Notes: generated by a model not told the origin, from the sequence alone. A stretch of DNA of 64,000 nt from Prochlorococcus sp. AG-355-K03 (GCA_003278685.1 QCDS01000003.1:22401-86400), one strand, 5' to 3'; positions 39,377 through 50,681 are shown, counted from the first letter of the stretch. Program-made: numbers and translations.

Positions 39377-40075
39377 TTAATTTCTAAAAAGTTTTGTATA
39401 AAGGTCATTATGATTTTGTTGTGCCATAGCTAAACCTACATTGCCAAAATAGATGTCATCAATTTCTTTGTCCATAATTTCTTTAGAAACTTTTGAAATT
39501 ATTGCTAACAAGTCTCTCTGAATTAATTGTGCTTTTGTTGACCCAATAGGAATAATTCTTAATGCAGCACTAAGTTGGTTTGCACTCCATGAATAGAAAA
39601 AATTCTCAACCATTTCTAACTTGGTAATTTCAAAACAATAACAAGCCCAACTCCACGCTAATGACCAAGAGCTTTTATTAACATTTTCATAGTGATATTC
39701 GAATCCAAATTCTTTGGTTAAATCAAAGAGAGATTTTGCCATTTGAATTTGTTGTTCTCTAATTTCGAGAGAGTCCTTTGATGAGAGGATCCATTTATCC
39801 AAACTCATTAGCTTTTGCAAATTACCTTTTAAATATTTTTGTTCGTTAATCTCATTGAAAATATCAAAAAAATCTAGTAAAAGTCTTGCATCTAGTCTTA
39901 TCTGACCAATTTTTAGTTCACTTATGATTAATTCTTTTACCGAATTTGAATCTGTTAAATTTTTATTATGAAGATAACTCTCCATTCCCTCGGAATAACA
40001 AAATCCTCCAACTGGTAAGTTAGGACTTATTAGTAAATATTTTAATAAGTGACTTTTACTCATGACTATGGGCAC
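39377..40075 (-). CDS. ureF: Urease accessory protein UreF
   Basis: LLISPNLPVGGFCYSEGMES; between ureG and ureE. Confidence 0.94.
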   Translation of the reverse strand: MPIVMSKSHLLKYLLISPNLPVGGFCYSEGMESYLHNKNLTDSNSVKELIISELKIGQIRLDARLLLDFFDIFNEINEQKYLKGNLQKLMSLDKWILSSKDSLEIREQQIQMAKSLFDLTKEFGFEYHYENVNKSSWSLAWSWACYCFEITKLEMVENFFYSWSANQLSAALRIIPIGSTKAQLIQRDLLAIISKVSKEIMDKEIDDIYFGNVGLAMAQQNHNDLYTKLFRN

Positions 40076-40511
40076 CTCTTTCTGGAAAGAACTTTTTTTT
40101 CGTATTTTTTACATCAACTTTAAAATTAAGAAGCATATTTTTAATAACGTAATCACTTTTTGTTAGAAGAATGCCTTCTTCTATTTCTACTTCCACGTGC
40201 CTATTTCCAAGATGATAAGCAGTTTTAATAAGCTCAATTTTAGAATTTGAACTTATTTCAATTAAATCTTCTGTTTTGGCAATTATCTCTACATAAAAAT
40301 TGGACTTATTAGTTGAAAGAATATCTCCATCATTTAAATTACCCTCTCTAGGTAATTGTAAAATTATTTCTTGATCACAGTCAGTTAATCTTTTACCTCT
40401 TAATATTCTTCTTTCATCTGAACTTAAGGTAAGTTTTAAAAATAAACCTAATTTCGGTTTTTCCTTAATCCAATCAGTTACAACAATTTGTTTATTCATT
40501 CTCATAATCAA
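40056..40511 (-). CDS. ureE: Urease accessory protein UreE
   Basis: AYHLGNRHVEVEIEEGILLTKSDYVIKNML. Confidence 0.92.
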   Translation of the reverse strand: MIMRMNKQIVVTDWIKEKPKLGLFLKLTLSSDERRILRGKRLTDCDQEIILQLPREGNLNDGDILSTNKSNFYVEIIAKTEDLIEISSNSKIELIKTAYHLGNRHVEVEIEEGILLTKSDYVIKNMLLNFKVDVKNTKKKFFPERGAHSHE

Positions 40512-40553
40512 AATTTTTAGTTACTTTAATTTAGTAATTAAAGAAAACAATTT

Positions 40554-41456
40554 ATGATTAAAACTTCATGGGAAGGTAATTGTTTCTTAAATTTTTTCAA
40601 TAATAAAGCAAGTTTAGGAAATGTTGATAAAACAATCTTTAAATCTAAATCGACTTCTCCTTATAAGTTATTAAAGTCTACTCATGATCAAGAGGGCAGA
40701 TGCATTTTGCCTGTTCTACATACTGCAGGGGGATTGGTAGGAGGTGATTTACTCGATTTTGAGGTAAATCTTGAGAAAAACTCTAAGGTTTTGTTGACGA
40801 CTTCTTCAGCTCAGAAAGTATATGGATCAGTGGGAAGATCTAAAATAAATCCAAAAGGAAGTTTTTCAAAGCAAAAGAATCTTATAAACATTCTTGACAA
40901 TTCTCATTTAGAGTATCTTCCCCAAGAAACAATCATCTTTGCAAATGGTTTATATGAGCAAATTTTTAAAGTATCTATTTCAGAAACTTCAAGTTTTTTA
41001 TTTACTGATTTAATAAGACTTGGAAGATCTTCTTCCGGAGAATCTATTGAGAGTGGAGTTTTTAGGTCTAAATTAGAAATTATGAGAAATAATGATTTAC
41101 TTGATGATTGGGAATATGTTGATCAGATTGAATTATCTAAGGCAAGTTTTGTGGCCAAGTCAGGCATGGATTACATGCCCGTTTTTGGATCCTTAATTTG
41201 GATTTGCGAAAAAGATTTTTCCAAGTCAAAAATAAATAATCTTGTAGGAAATATAAAAAAGATTTTCAATGAAACTAATAATAATTTATCTATTGGAATC
41301 CTTGAAAATGGAATCTCTGTACGATTCCTAGGGAGTTCTTCTCAAGATGCTAGAAAATGTTTTTTTTGTATTTGGAAACAAATTAGGTCTGTTTGTGGAT
41401 TTTGTGAGCCAAAATATCAAGGTGTATGGCCTTTACAAGATTCTATGAATTATTAA
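40554..41456 (+). CDS. ureD: Urease accessory protein UreD
   Basis: [35 protein letters not shown]. Confidence 0.95.
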   Translation: MIKTSWEGNCFLNFFNNKASLGNVDKTIFKSKSTSPYKLLKSTHDQEGRCILPVLHTAGGLVGGDLLDFEVNLEKNSKVLLTTSSAQKVYGSVGRSKINPKGSFSKQKNLINILDNSHLEYLPQETIIFANGLYEQIFKVSISETSSFLFTDLIRLGRSSSGESIESGVFRSKLEIMRNNDLLDDWEYVDQIELSKASFVAKSGMDYMPVFGSLIWICEKDFSKSKINNLVGNIKKIFNETNNNLSIGILENGISVRFLGSSSQDARKCFFCIWKQIRSVCGFCEPKYQGVWPLQDSMNY

Positions 41457-41506
41457 TTATGTTCAGAAAGAACCTTTTTTAAGAATTTATAGATTAATTT
41501 TTTATT

Positions 41507-41809
41507 ATGCATCTTTCACCTCAAGAAAAGGATAAATTATTGATTTTTTCTGCTGCTCTCTTAGCTGAAAGAAGGCTTAGTCGAGGTCTTAAGCTTAATT
41601 ATCCTGAAACAATTGCTTTTTTAAGTTTTCAAGTACTTGAAGGAGCACGAGATGGTAAAAGTGTAAGTCAATTAATGTCAGAGGGAACTACCTGGCTTTC
41701 AAAATCACAAGTTATGGAGGGCATTTCTGAAATGGTTGATGAAGTTCAAATAGAAGCGGTTTTTCCCGATGGGACTAAATTAGTTACTATTCACAATCCG
41801 ATTAATTAG
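41507..41809 (+). CDS. ureA: Urease subunit gamma
   Basis: [35 protein letters not shown]. Confidence 0.97.
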   Translation: MHLSPQEKDKLLIFSAALLAERRLSRGLKLNYPETIAFLSFQVLEGARDGKSVSQLMSEGTTWLSKSQVMEGISEMVDEVQIEAVFPDGTKLVTIHNPIN

Positions 41810-41811
41810 TT

Positions 41812-42132
41812 ATGAGTAATTTAATTCCTGGCGAAATAATTCCTGAACAAGGTGAAATCGAACTAAATTTTAGTAAGCAAGTTAAAACAGTAACGGTTTC
41901 TAATTCTGGAGATAGACCTGTTCAAGTTGGATCTCATTATCATTTTTATGAAGCAAACAAGGCTTTAATTTTTGATCGAGAAAAAACACATGGTATGCGT
42001 CTTGATATTCCTGCAGGAACAGCAATTAGATTTGAACCGGGTGATACAACAGATGTCAAATTAGTGCCATTTTCAGGTTTAAGAAATGTATATGGTTTTA
42101 ATTCATTAGTTAATGGTTCTTTAAATAATTAA
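41812..42132 (+). CDS. ureB: Urease subunit beta
   Basis: [36 protein letters not shown]. Confidence 0.97.
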   Translation: MSNLIPGEIIPEQGEIELNFSKQVKTVTVSNSGDRPVQVGSHYHFYEANKALIFDREKTHGMRLDIPAGTAIRFEPGDTTDVKLVPFSGLRNVYGFNSLVNGSLNN

Positions 42133-42135
42133 ATT

Positions 42136-43845
42136 ATGTCTTATAAAATTGATAGAAAAACTTACGCTCAAACTTACGGACCCACTGCCGGAGATAGAGT
42201 AAGGCTCGCTGATACTGAACTTTTTATAGAAGTAGAAAAGGATTTAACCACATACGGAGATGAAGTTAAATTTGGTGGAGGTAAAGTTATTCGAGATGGG
42301 ATGGGACAGTCTCAAGTAAGAAGAGCAGATGGAGCTGTAGATACCGTAATAACTAATGCTTTGATCGTAGATTGGTGGGGAATAATTAAGGCTGATGTGG
42401 GTATAAAAGATGGAATGATTTTTGAAATTGGTAAGGCTGGCAATCCTGATATTCAGGATAATGTTGATATTGTTATTGGTGCATCAACAGAAGTGATAGC
42501 TGGAGAGGGGCATATTCTTACTGCAGGTTCAATAGATACCCATATTCACTTTATCTGTCCCCAACAAATTGAGACAGCACTAGCCTCTGGAATTACAACC
42601 ATGTTGGGAGGGGGGACTGGACCTGCAACTGGCACAAATGCTACTACTTGTACCCCCGGTTCTTTTCATATTGCAAGAATGCTTCAATCTGCAGAAGCAT
42701 TCCCCATGAATTTAGGTTTTTTCGGAAAAGGAAACTCAACAAACGAGAGTAATCTTATTGATCAGGTTGAGGCTGGTGCATGTGGATTGAAGCTTCATGA
42801 GGATTGGGGAACCACTCCTTCTGCAATAAATTCTTGTCTAAATGTTGCAGATAAGTTTGACGTACAAGTATGTATTCATACTGATACTTTGAATGAGGCA
42901 GGCTTTGTTGAAGATACCATCAACGCTATTGCAGGAAGAACTATACATACTTTTCATACCGAAGGAGCAGGTGGAGGTCATGCTCCAGACATTATAAAAA
43001 TTTGTGGAGAAAAAAATGTTCTTCCTAGTAGTACAAATCCAACAAGACCTTATACAAGGAACACATTAGAAGAACATCTTGACATGTTAATGGTTTGTCA
43101 TCATTTAGATTCTAAAATCCCAGAAGATATTGCATTCGCTGAATCAAGGATCAGAAGAGAGACTATTGCAGCTGAGGATATCTTGCATGATGTAGGTGCC
43201 TTTTCAATTATTGCTAGTGATTCTCAAGCTATGGGAAGAGTTGGCGAAGTAATTACAAGAACTTTTCAAACCGCGCATAAAATGAAAGTCCAAAGGGGGC
43301 CGCTATCTCAGGATTCTGATAGAAACGATAATTACAGAGTAAAGAGATATATTTCTAAAGTCACAATTAATCCTGCAATAGCTCATGGGATTGATAAACA
43401 TGTTGGGTCTATAGAAAAGGGTAAAATTGCGGATTTGGCATTGTGGAAACCTTCCTTTTTTGCGGTAAAGCCTGAATTAGTTGTTAAAGGTGGATCTATA
43501 GTTTGGTCCCAAATGGGTGATGCAAATGCTTCAATTCCTACTCCAGGTCCTGTACATGGTCGACCTATGTTTGCAAGTTTCGGCCAATCTCTAATTAAAA
43601 GTTCTTTTACCTTTTTAAGTAAAAATTCAATTGAACAAAATATTCCAAATAAATTAGGCTTACAAAAAAAATGTATTGCCGTAGAAAATACCAGAAATAT
43701 CAATAAATCAAACTTAAAACTTAATAGTAAACTACCAAATATTTCAGTTGATCCTCAAACTTATGAAGTTTTTTCTGATGGAGAACTTCTTACTTGTGAG
43801 CCTCTTGATGAAGTCCCAATGGCTCAGAGGTATTTTTTGCTTTAG
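42136..43845 (+). CDS. ureC: Urease subunit alpha
   Basis: [40 protein letters not shown] (carbamylated Lys), MVCHHLD. Confidence 0.98.
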   Translation: MSYKIDRKTYAQTYGPTAGDRVRLADTELFIEVEKDLTTYGDEVKFGGGKVIRDGMGQSQVRRADGAVDTVITNALIVDWWGIIKADVGIKDGMIFEIGKAGNPDIQDNVDIVIGASTEVIAGEGHILTAGSIDTHIHFICPQQIETALASGITTMLGGGTGPATGTNATTCTPGSFHIARMLQSAEAFPMNLGFFGKGNSTNESNLIDQVEAGACGLKLHEDWGTTPSAINSCLNVADKFDVQVCIHTDTLNEAGFVEDTINAIAGRTIHTFHTEGAGGGHAPDIIKICGEKNVLPSSTNPTRPYTRNTLEEHLDMLMVCHHLDSKIPEDIAFAESRIRRETIAAEDILHDVGAFSIIASDSQAMGRVGEVITRTFQTAHKMKVQRGPLSQDSDRNDNYRVKRYISKVTINPAIAHGIDKHVGSIEKGKIADLALWKPSFFAVKPELVVKGGSIVWSQMGDANASIPTPGPVHGRPMFASFGQSLIKSSFTFLSKNSIEQNIPNKLGLQKKCIAVENTRNINKSNLKLNSKLPNISVDPQTYEVFSDGELLTCEPLDEVPMAQRYFLL

Positions 43846-45068
43846 AAGTTTTTAATTAATTCTTTTTCACTTATCTTTATGTCTTTTGACCCCGCAATAG
43901 CTAAATCTTCTTGCAGTTTGTTCTCACAAGATAGAACTCTTGACCAACTTGGTAATTGAAGTGTCGTAGGACAAGCCAGATAATCTTCTGTAGCAGGTCT
44001 TAATAGTTTCGCAAACTTTTGTACTGATAATTCTTCTTCGTGCCTATCGTATGGAAGTTGATTAACTGCTGAATCTAATCCAAATTGTTTTACCCGATCT
44101 TCTCCAACTCTTTTGTAGAGAACTTCCAATGTTGCTAGTTGAGTGCTAGTTAAGGTCTCAGCTTGATGCTCCATGAGACCTCTTAAAACACTTGAAAGTA
44201 TTTCTGTACACATTTTTTGCAATCCTTCTTTAGAAGAATCTCCAATATTCTTATGTTTATGATCAAATAAACCTAGGTCAACCTGGGCTATTTTGGAGGT
44301 CCTTACGTTTCTATAAACCTCTGATAATAAACCTATCTCTAAACCCCAGTCACAAGGTATTCTTAAATTCATAGCAAGGTCTTTAGTAAAAGCAAACTCA
44401 CCTGCCAATGGATATCTAAATGATTGTAGATATTGTAAAAACGGACCCTTACCAACTAACTGCTCAAGACTTGCTAATAAAGGACCCACGAATAATCTTG
44501 TTGCTCTACCTTGCAATTGATTTGTTTCTAGAGATAATCTACTGTAAAAAGCTTTTACATATGATATTCCATATGATTCATCCAGAAGTGGAAGTATCAT
44601 TCTTGAGGGATATAAAGGACTAAAAGTTCTTATATCAGCATCAAAAAGAGCAACTACTTCTGATTTTCTAGTCGCAACTCCTATGCCTTGCCATACAGCC
44701 CATCCTTTACCTGGAGTTCCTAAAAGTTCTAATCCATTTTTTTCTTGGCTTTTTAATAGCTCAATAACAGAGGGAGAATTAGTCCATTGAACGTGAACTG
44801 GGAATGGCATTGAGTCAAAAAATGACTTTGCTGCTTTTACTTGCTCAACAGTTTTTGCAGAGAGAGCAATTACTAATTCATTTAAGCCTGTAAGGTTTTT
44901 TAAAACTTCTCTTATATCTTTTAATGCTGGACGTTCAAACTCTTCATATAAGCAAGGTATTAAAATGCTAGTTGATCTTTTTTTAAGACTTTTGTTTAAT
45001 TCTTTAAGTAAATTTCCTGTAACTCCATATTCATGTATTGTTGTGATTAAACCTTGTTGAAAGTCCAT
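43842..45068 (-). CDS. gpgS: Glucosyl-3-phosphoglycerate synthase
   Basis: [62 protein letters not shown]. Confidence 0.88.
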   Translation of the reverse strand: MDFQQGLITTIHEYGVTGNLLKELNKSLKKRSTSILIPCLYEEFERPALKDIREVLKNLTGLNELVIALSAKTVEQVKAAKSFFDSMPFPVHVQWTNSPSVIELLKSQEKNGLELLGTPGKGWAVWQGIGVATRKSEVVALFDADIRTFSPLYPSRMILPLLDESYGISYVKAFYSRLSLETNQLQGRATRLFVGPLLASLEQLVGKGPFLQYLQSFRYPLAGEFAFTKDLAMNLRIPCDWGLEIGLLSEVYRNVRTSKIAQVDLGLFDHKHKNIGDSSKEGLQKMCTEILSSVLRGLMEHQAETLTSTQLATLEVLYKRVGEDRVKQFGLDSAVNQLPYDRHEEELSVQKFAKLLRPATEDYLACPTTLQLPSWSRVLSCENKLQEDLAIAGSKDIKISEKELIKNF

Positions 45069-45118
45069 TTTCTAATTGATGTGCAGAATAGTATTAATAC
45101 TTCGTTGATTTTTTCAAA

Positions 45119-46879
45119 GTGAAGCAAATTGATTCAGAGAAAAAATTAGATAGATTAAAGATTGATAAATTGTTAAAAACAATTTATTCAAATAATACTA
45201 CAGAAGAAATTAATTTTATTTCAAATCAATTATTACAGATTTTAGATGATTTCTCAGAGAAATCTGCTTATGAAGAAATTAGAGATAAGGAAAGGTGGAA
45301 TGAATCTCATTCGGTTTTGATAACTTATGCAGATAGTATTTATAAAAATGGCGAGGCCACATTAAAAACTCTTAGTGAGTTGTTGAGTAAACATTTCGGC
45401 AGCCTTTCTAAAGTTGTACATATTCTCCCTTTCTTGAAATCTACAAGTGATGGAGGTTTTGCAGTATCAAGTTATGATTCCTTAGAAGAAAAATTTGGTG
45501 GTTGGGATGATCTCAAAAGTATTTCTAAAAATCATGATTTGATGGCTGATTTAGTGCTAAACCATGTCTCATCATCTCACCCATGGGTTCAACAATTTAT
45601 TAAATCCCAAGAACCCGGGATATCAAATGTTTTTTCACCTAAGCAAAATCTTGACTGGTCAAATGTAATAAGACCAAGAAGTTCCTCCTTGTTTTCTCAA
45701 ATAAATACTGAAGATGGCCCTAAACAGGTTTGGACAACTTTTGGTCCAGATCAAATTGATTTAAATTGGCATAATCCAAAAATGAATCTTGAGTTCTTAA
45801 ATCTAATTATTACTTATTTATCTAATGGAATTAAATGGTTAAGACTTGATGCCGTAGGTTTTATATGGAAGGAATCAGGGACAACGTGCTTGCATTTACC
45901 AAAAGCACATTCAATTGTGAAACTCTTGAGAGTTCTTTTAAATAATCTTCTTGATGAGGGAGTTTTAATAACTGAAACTAATGTTCCTCAGAAGGAAAAT
46001 CTATCTTATCTGATTCCTAATGATGAAGCCCATATGGCATACAATTTCCCATTGCCTCCACTTCTTCTAGAAGCAATTATTACTTCAAGAGCTGATATCC
46101 TAAACTCATGGATTTTTGATTGGCCAGAATTACCTTATGAAACTACTCTTTTTAATTTTACTGCATCGCATGATGGTGTTGGGCTAAGAGCTCTTGAAGG
46201 TTTAATGAACGAGCAGAGAATCAAAGATTTATTAATTAATTGTGAGAAAAGAGGCGGATTAGTAAGTCATAGACGTTTATCAAATGGTGATGATAAACCT
46301 TATGAATTGAATATTAGTTGGTGGAGTGCAATGGAAGACTCAAGTAGAGATGCTAAAAGATTTCAATATGAGAGATTTATTTTAAGTCAATTACTAGTAA
46401 TGGCTCTAAAAGGGGTTCCTGCCTTTTATTTACCAGCATTACTAGCTTCAGAGAATGATATCAAAAGTTTTTCTATGACAGGTCAAAGAAGAGACCTAAA
46501 TAGAGAAAAGTTTAAATCAGAAAATCTTTTAGCCGTTTTAAATAATCCTGAATCTAATGCTAATAAAAACTTAAAATATCTTAGTAATGCTATGGATGTC
46601 AGATCAGAATTACCGCAATTTCACCCTCGTTCGGAAATGAAATGTTTGTCTAAAGGTAGAAGTGATATTGTTGTAATCAAAAGAAGTAAAGGTCCTGAAT
46701 CTGTTTTTGCAATTCATAATATGACTGAAAACAAAATTAATTATCAATTGAATGATAATGACTTACCAAAAATAATTGACAATGATTTCAATACCAAAGA
46801 TTTTTTAACATCCACGCAATACAACTGCAAAAATATTAGTCTTGATCCTTTTCAAGTAATTTGGCTTAGTGCTTTATAA
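45119..46879 (+). CDS. GH13 sucrose-phosphorylase-like enzyme (GH13_18; probable glucosylglycerate phosphorylase)
   Basis: DLVLNHVSSSHPW, IKWLRLDAVGFIWKESGTTCLHLPKAHSIVKLLR, LITETNVP, FTASHDGVGLRALEG. Confidence 0.8.
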   Translation: MKQIDSEKKLDRLKIDKLLKTIYSNNTTEEINFISNQLLQILDDFSEKSAYEEIRDKERWNESHSVLITYADSIYKNGEATLKTLSELLSKHFGSLSKVVHILPFLKSTSDGGFAVSSYDSLEEKFGGWDDLKSISKNHDLMADLVLNHVSSSHPWVQQFIKSQEPGISNVFSPKQNLDWSNVIRPRSSSLFSQINTEDGPKQVWTTFGPDQIDLNWHNPKMNLEFLNLIITYLSNGIKWLRLDAVGFIWKESGTTCLHLPKAHSIVKLLRVLLNNLLDEGVLITETNVPQKENLSYLIPNDEAHMAYNFPLPPLLLEAIITSRADILNSWIFDWPELPYETTLFNFTASHDGVGLRALEGLMNEQRIKDLLINCEKRGGLVSHRRLSNGDDKPYELNISWWSAMEDSSRDAKRFQYERFILSQLLVMALKGVPAFYLPALLASENDIKSFSMTGQRRDLNREKFKSENLLAVLNNPESNANKNLKYLSNAMDVRSELPQFHPRSEMKCLSKGRSDIVVIKRSKGPESVFAIHNMTENKINYQLNDNDLPKIIDNDFNTKDFLTSTQYNCKNISLDPFQVIWLSAL

Positions 46880-46881
46880 AA

Positions 46882-47679
46882 ATGATAGAAAATTCTTCTA
46901 TTTGGGTAGTAAGTGATGTAGATGGTACTTTGATGGATCACTCCTATGATTTATCACCTGCTAGAGAAACTATAAAAAAACTACAAAAATTATCTATACC
47001 CGTTATTCTTTGTACAAGCAAAACAGCTTCTGAAGTAAAAGTTATTAGAAAGGAACTTAACTTAACGGATCCTTATATTGTTGAGAATGGTGCAGCTATA
47101 TATGGTGAATCTCTTAAAAGAGTAAATGGAGAAATTATTCTTGGAATAAAATACGAATATCTTGAAGAAATCTTGAATTATATTTCTAATGAAATTGATC
47201 ATAAACTTATTCCTCTTAATAATCTCACTGATCAAGAAGCTACTCAGCTCACAGGTTTAGATGGCAATTCATTGAACTTAATGCGTGATAGGCATTGGAG
47301 TATGCCTTTTTTGAATCCGCCAAGTTATCTAGAAGAGAAAATTAATATTTGTTGTAAAAAGTTTAATGTTGATATTTTTAAGGGTAATAGAATGAGTCAC
47401 TTATTATCTACAAAATCTAATAAAGGTAAAGCAATAAATGCTCTTAAAAAATATTCAAATGTTCAAAATATTAAAATTATAGGTTTAGGCGATTCTCCAA
47501 ATGATTTGCCTCTGCTTTTAAACTCAGATATTAAAATTGTAATTCCTGGAATAGATGGACCTAATTTAAATTTACTAAATCAATTAAATGATTTGGAATT
47601 TACTTTAGCTTCTGAACCAAATGGATATGGTTGGAAAAATGAAATCAATAAATTGATAAATAAGCGAGAACTAAGTTAG
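46882..47679 (+). CDS. gpgP: HAD phosphatase, glucosyl/mannosyl-3-phosphoglycerate phosphatase type
   Basis: WVVSDVDGTLMDHSYDL, IVENGAAIYG, IIGLGDSPNDLPLLLNSD; next to gpgS. Confidence 0.82.
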   Translation: MIENSSIWVVSDVDGTLMDHSYDLSPARETIKKLQKLSIPVILCTSKTASEVKVIRKELNLTDPYIVENGAAIYGESLKRVNGEIILGIKYEYLEEILNYISNEIDHKLIPLNNLTDQEATQLTGLDGNSLNLMRDRHWSMPFLNPPSYLEEKINICCKKFNVDIFKGNRMSHLLSTKSNKGKAINALKKYSNVQNIKIIGLGDSPNDLPLLLNSDIKIVIPGIDGPNLNLLNQLNDLEFTLASEPNGYGWKNEINKLINKRELS

Positions 47680-47683
47680 AAAG

Positions 47684-48628
47684 ATGAAAAATTTTGATAT
47701 TAATTTTCCTCTTGATAAATTTGAAAAATTAATTATTGATATTGGTTGGGAATCCTTGGATGATTGGTTCAACTTTTGGAATAGTAAAAAAAACATTCTT
47801 TCAATTAATCAATATTGGAACAATAAAGTAAATGATGATTGGATTTGGGGCTTAGCTTTACCTATTTTATCTCAGGCCTATAAATTTCATAATAATTTTT
47901 CAAATAGAAAAATTATTGGGATCTCAGCTCTTCCAGGAACAGGCAAAACAACTTTAGGTAATTGGCTTGAAGCAATATCCTTAAAATTAAATTTCAAAAT
48001 TGCTGTTATTTCAATTGACGATTTTTATCTTCCTTCAGAAGAAATGAAATTAGCAATTAAGAATAACCCTTGGCATGTTTCAAGAGGTTTTCCTGGTAGT
48101 CACTCAGTAAAATTAATGTATGAAAAATTATTATATTGGAAAAATAATGGAGAGTTAAATGTTCCTGTTTTTGATAAATCATTGAGGAATGGCTTAGGAG
48201 ATAGATCTCATTGGAGATTTGACAATCCTGATTTAGTGATTCTTGAGGGATGGTTTTTAGGAATAGAACCCTCCTCAATTGATGTTAAGGATAAGCACAT
48301 AAAATTAGCAGCATTGAGTCCAAATGAATCTTCATACACATTAAAGATACAAAGTAAGTTAAATGAGTATCTAGATGTTTGGAGTTTAATAGACAATATA
48401 TGGCACTTAAAGCCATTGAAGTTTGAGTATATGAATATGTGGAAGTCATTTCAAGAAAAAGAAATGCTTTTACAGAAAGGAAATGCTCTTCAAGATGAAA
48501 AATTATCTAATTTCTTGAGGATGCTTAATGTTTCCATTCCCCGTAAAAGTTTTGATTCCATAAATTCTTATGCGCTTTTATTAATTGATCAAGAAAGAAA
48601 CTTAGTTGAGGCTAGATTAAATTTTTAG
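47684..48628 (+). CDS. D-glycerate 3-kinase-like P-loop kinase
   Basis: IIGISALPGTGKTTLGNWLEA, ISIDDFYLPSEEMK, NPWHVSRGFPGSHSV, VILEGWFLGIEP. Confidence 0.82.
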   Translation: MKNFDINFPLDKFEKLIIDIGWESLDDWFNFWNSKKNILSINQYWNNKVNDDWIWGLALPILSQAYKFHNNFSNRKIIGISALPGTGKTTLGNWLEAISLKLNFKIAVISIDDFYLPSEEMKLAIKNNPWHVSRGFPGSHSVKLMYEKLLYWKNNGELNVPVFDKSLRNGLGDRSHWRFDNPDLVILEGWFLGIEPSSIDVKDKHIKLAALSPNESSYTLKIQSKLNEYLDVWSLIDNIWHLKPLKFEYMNMWKSFQEKEMLLQKGNALQDEKLSNFLRMLNVSIPRKSFDSINSYALLLIDQERNLVEARLNF

Positions 48629-48701
48629 CATTTTATAAATTTCTTTTTTTTCAGTAATTTTTTATACATTTTTTGTAGTTCTTGATGGTGTTAAATAAAT
48701 T

Positions 48702-48947
48702 ATGTTTTGCTATTTTGGGATGATAGAGTTTTCCTACAAAAACGAGGGTAATAGAATGGTTGTCTTAAGATGTATCGGACCATCAAATTTTTTTTTAGAA
48801 AGAGTTTTATTTCCAACTGACATTCTTACTTTTATGGCCCCAAATGACTCAAGAGTTGAAATTTGGGGAAATGAATTATATGGCCCTAAACTGGAAGAAA
48901 GAATAAGAATCTCTGCTGATAACGAGGATTCCACTTTAGTAGCTTAG
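48702..48947 (+). CDS. DUF1830 family protein
   Basis: YKNEGNRMVVLRCIGPSNFFLERVLFPTDILTFMAPNDSRVEIW. Confidence 0.7.
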   Translation: MFCYFGMIEFSYKNEGNRMVVLRCIGPSNFFLERVLFPTDILTFMAPNDSRVEIWGNELYGPKLEERIRISADNEDSTLVA

Positions 48948-49036
48948 AACCAAAATTTTCTAATTGTCTGCGAGTCAAAATTTTTTACAAATACCTATTA
49001 TTTATTGATATTATCTAACTAGTTTTAGTTTTTTAG

Positions 49037-49159
49037 ATGTATTTTTCTTCCTTTGCAATAGGCGGTTTTGTTCCTTCTGCAGCTGTTGCTGGCATTTTAC
49101 TTTTAGTTGGTTTAGGGGCCTTCTTTTATCTTGGTATTAAAGGACCTACAGATTATTAA
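49037..49159 (+). CDS. 40-aa single-TM peptide
   Basis: Hand translation: MYFSSFAIGGFVPSAAVAGILLLVGLGAFFYLGIKGPTDY*; not in ORF track. Confidence 0.6.
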   Translation: MYFSSFAIGGFVPSAAVAGILLLVGLGAFFYLGIKGPTDY

Positions 49160-49222
49160 AGCCTAACTTAATGAACAAATGGTTATTTTAATTTTGATAA
49201 CCTCATCAAATAATCTACCACT

Positions 49223-49357
49223 ATGGATCTAACAACTATTTTATTTATATTAAGCTTACCGTTCGTTTTATTGACAGTTTACTTTGGTACAAAAAATGAT
49301 TTTTACGAGAGTGAAAATTATAAAGGTGATGGGTGTGCTCACGATGTTAAAAGGTAA
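49223..49357 (+). CDS. 44-aa single-TM peptide
   Basis: Hand translation: MDLTTILFILSLPFVLLTVYFGTKNDFYESENYKGDGCAHDVKR*; not in ORF track. Confidence 0.5.
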   Translation: MDLTTILFILSLPFVLLTVYFGTKNDFYESENYKGDGCAHDVKR

Positions 49358-49574
49358 TTTTATTTTTAATAACTTCTAAATGCGCTTATGTACTTAATCT
49401 TTCAAATTGCCAGACAGGTTTATCTATCTCATTTGTAATTTTTCAGCATTTGCAGAATCATAAAATATTAAAGAATTAAGAAAAAAATATTAAAATAAAT
49501 TTTTTTATTTTTACACAAGCTTTTAACTATAAAATGTAAATTGCTATTAATTAATAAGGTTATTTAATAATTTA

Positions 49575-50375
49575 TTGGAATATTTAAAATTTATTTTATA
49601 TGGGTTAATCCAGGGTTTGACTGAGTTTATTCCTGTAAGTAGTACAGCTCATTTAAAAGTTGTATCTCTTTTTTTAGGTATTGATGATCCTGGTGCCTCT
49701 TTGTCCGCTACTATTCAACTAGGAAGTGTTGTAGCTATAGTTTGGTACTTTAGGAGCGATATTTTTAATTTAAGAAGTCAATCTTCAAAAAAAATTCTGG
49801 AATATTTCATAGATAAAAAATTACTAAGTTCTATTTTGATTGGTACTATCCCAATTATTTTGTTTGGTGGAAGTATAAAATTATTTGCTCCCTATTTTTT
49901 TGATAATGTTCTTCGTTCAAATATATCAATAGCATTGGTTTCTATCCTAATGGCTTTTTTTATGTACTTGGCAGATAGTGCGAAAAGTTGCTCTATAAAT
50001 ATTAAAAACCATAATTATTCAGATAGTTTTTTGATAGGTTTATTTCAGGCATTTGCTATTATCCCTGGAGTTTCAAGATCTGGTGTTACTATTTCTAGTG
50101 CTCTAATATCAGGATGGGAAAGAGGCGATGCTGCGAAATTTTCTTTTCTTTTAGGTATACCAGCTATCTCTCTTGCTGCGATTGTTGAGTTTATTTCTTC
50201 TTTTAATGATTTTTTTTCATTTGGTTTTCTCCCTCTTTTAGTTGGTCTTATTACGACATTTCTGTCCTCTTTATTAGCTATAGATTTCTTATTAAAGTAT
50301 TTTTCTTCAAATGGTTTGAAAATATTTATTATCTATCGAGTCATTTTTGGCTTTGTAATTCTTCTGAATTTATAA
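49575..50375 (+). CDS. uppP: Undecaprenyl-diphosphatase (TTG start)
   Basis: GLIQGLTEFIPVSSTAHLKV, AIIPGVSRSGVTIS. Confidence 0.95.
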   Translation: MEYLKFILYGLIQGLTEFIPVSSTAHLKVVSLFLGIDDPGASLSATIQLGSVVAIVWYFRSDIFNLRSQSSKKILEYFIDKKLLSSILIGTIPIILFGGSIKLFAPYFFDNVLRSNISIALVSILMAFFMYLADSAKSCSINIKNHNYSDSFLIGLFQAFAIIPGVSRSGVTISSALISGWERGDAAKFSFLLGIPAISLAAIVEFISSFNDFFSFGFLPLLVGLITTFLSSLLAIDFLLKYFSSNGLKIFIIYRVIFGFVILLNL

Positions 50376-50427
50376 TTGGCTGAAAAAAATTTTGTAATTG
50401 TGTTAAGGTTTAAAAAATTTCTTTATA

Positions 50428-50580
50428 ATGAATATTTTTATATCTTTCCAACTAGGTGAAGTTGAAGTCTCAAATCTTACGATATTGGTTTTAGCGTTTT
50501 TTTCATCTTTTACATTCATAGCTGTAGGCATAAGTTCATATAAACTATACAAGTCACTAATAAATGAAGACGATAAGTAA
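50428..50580 (+). CDS. 50-aa single-TM peptide
   Basis: Hand translation: MNIFISFQLGEVEVSNLTILVLAFFSSFTFIAVGISSYKLYKSLINEDDK*. Confidence 0.5.
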   Translation: MNIFISFQLGEVEVSNLTILVLAFFSSFTFIAVGISSYKLYKSLINEDDK

Positions 50581-50654
50581 TCGGAACGGCGGGATTTGAA
50601 CCCACGACCCCCACTACCCCAAAGTGGTGCGCTACCAAACTGCGCTACGCCCCG
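50581..50654 (-). tRNA. tRNA-Pro (GGG)
   Basis: Cloverleaf CGGGGCG-TA-GCGCAGTTTGGTAGCGC-ACCACTTTGGGGTAGTGG-GGGTC-GTGGGTTCAAATCCCGC-CGTTCCG-A; anticodon loop TTGGGGT. Confidence 0.93.
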
Positions 50655-50681
50655 TCTCTTTACTATAAAGATAAGATTGAT

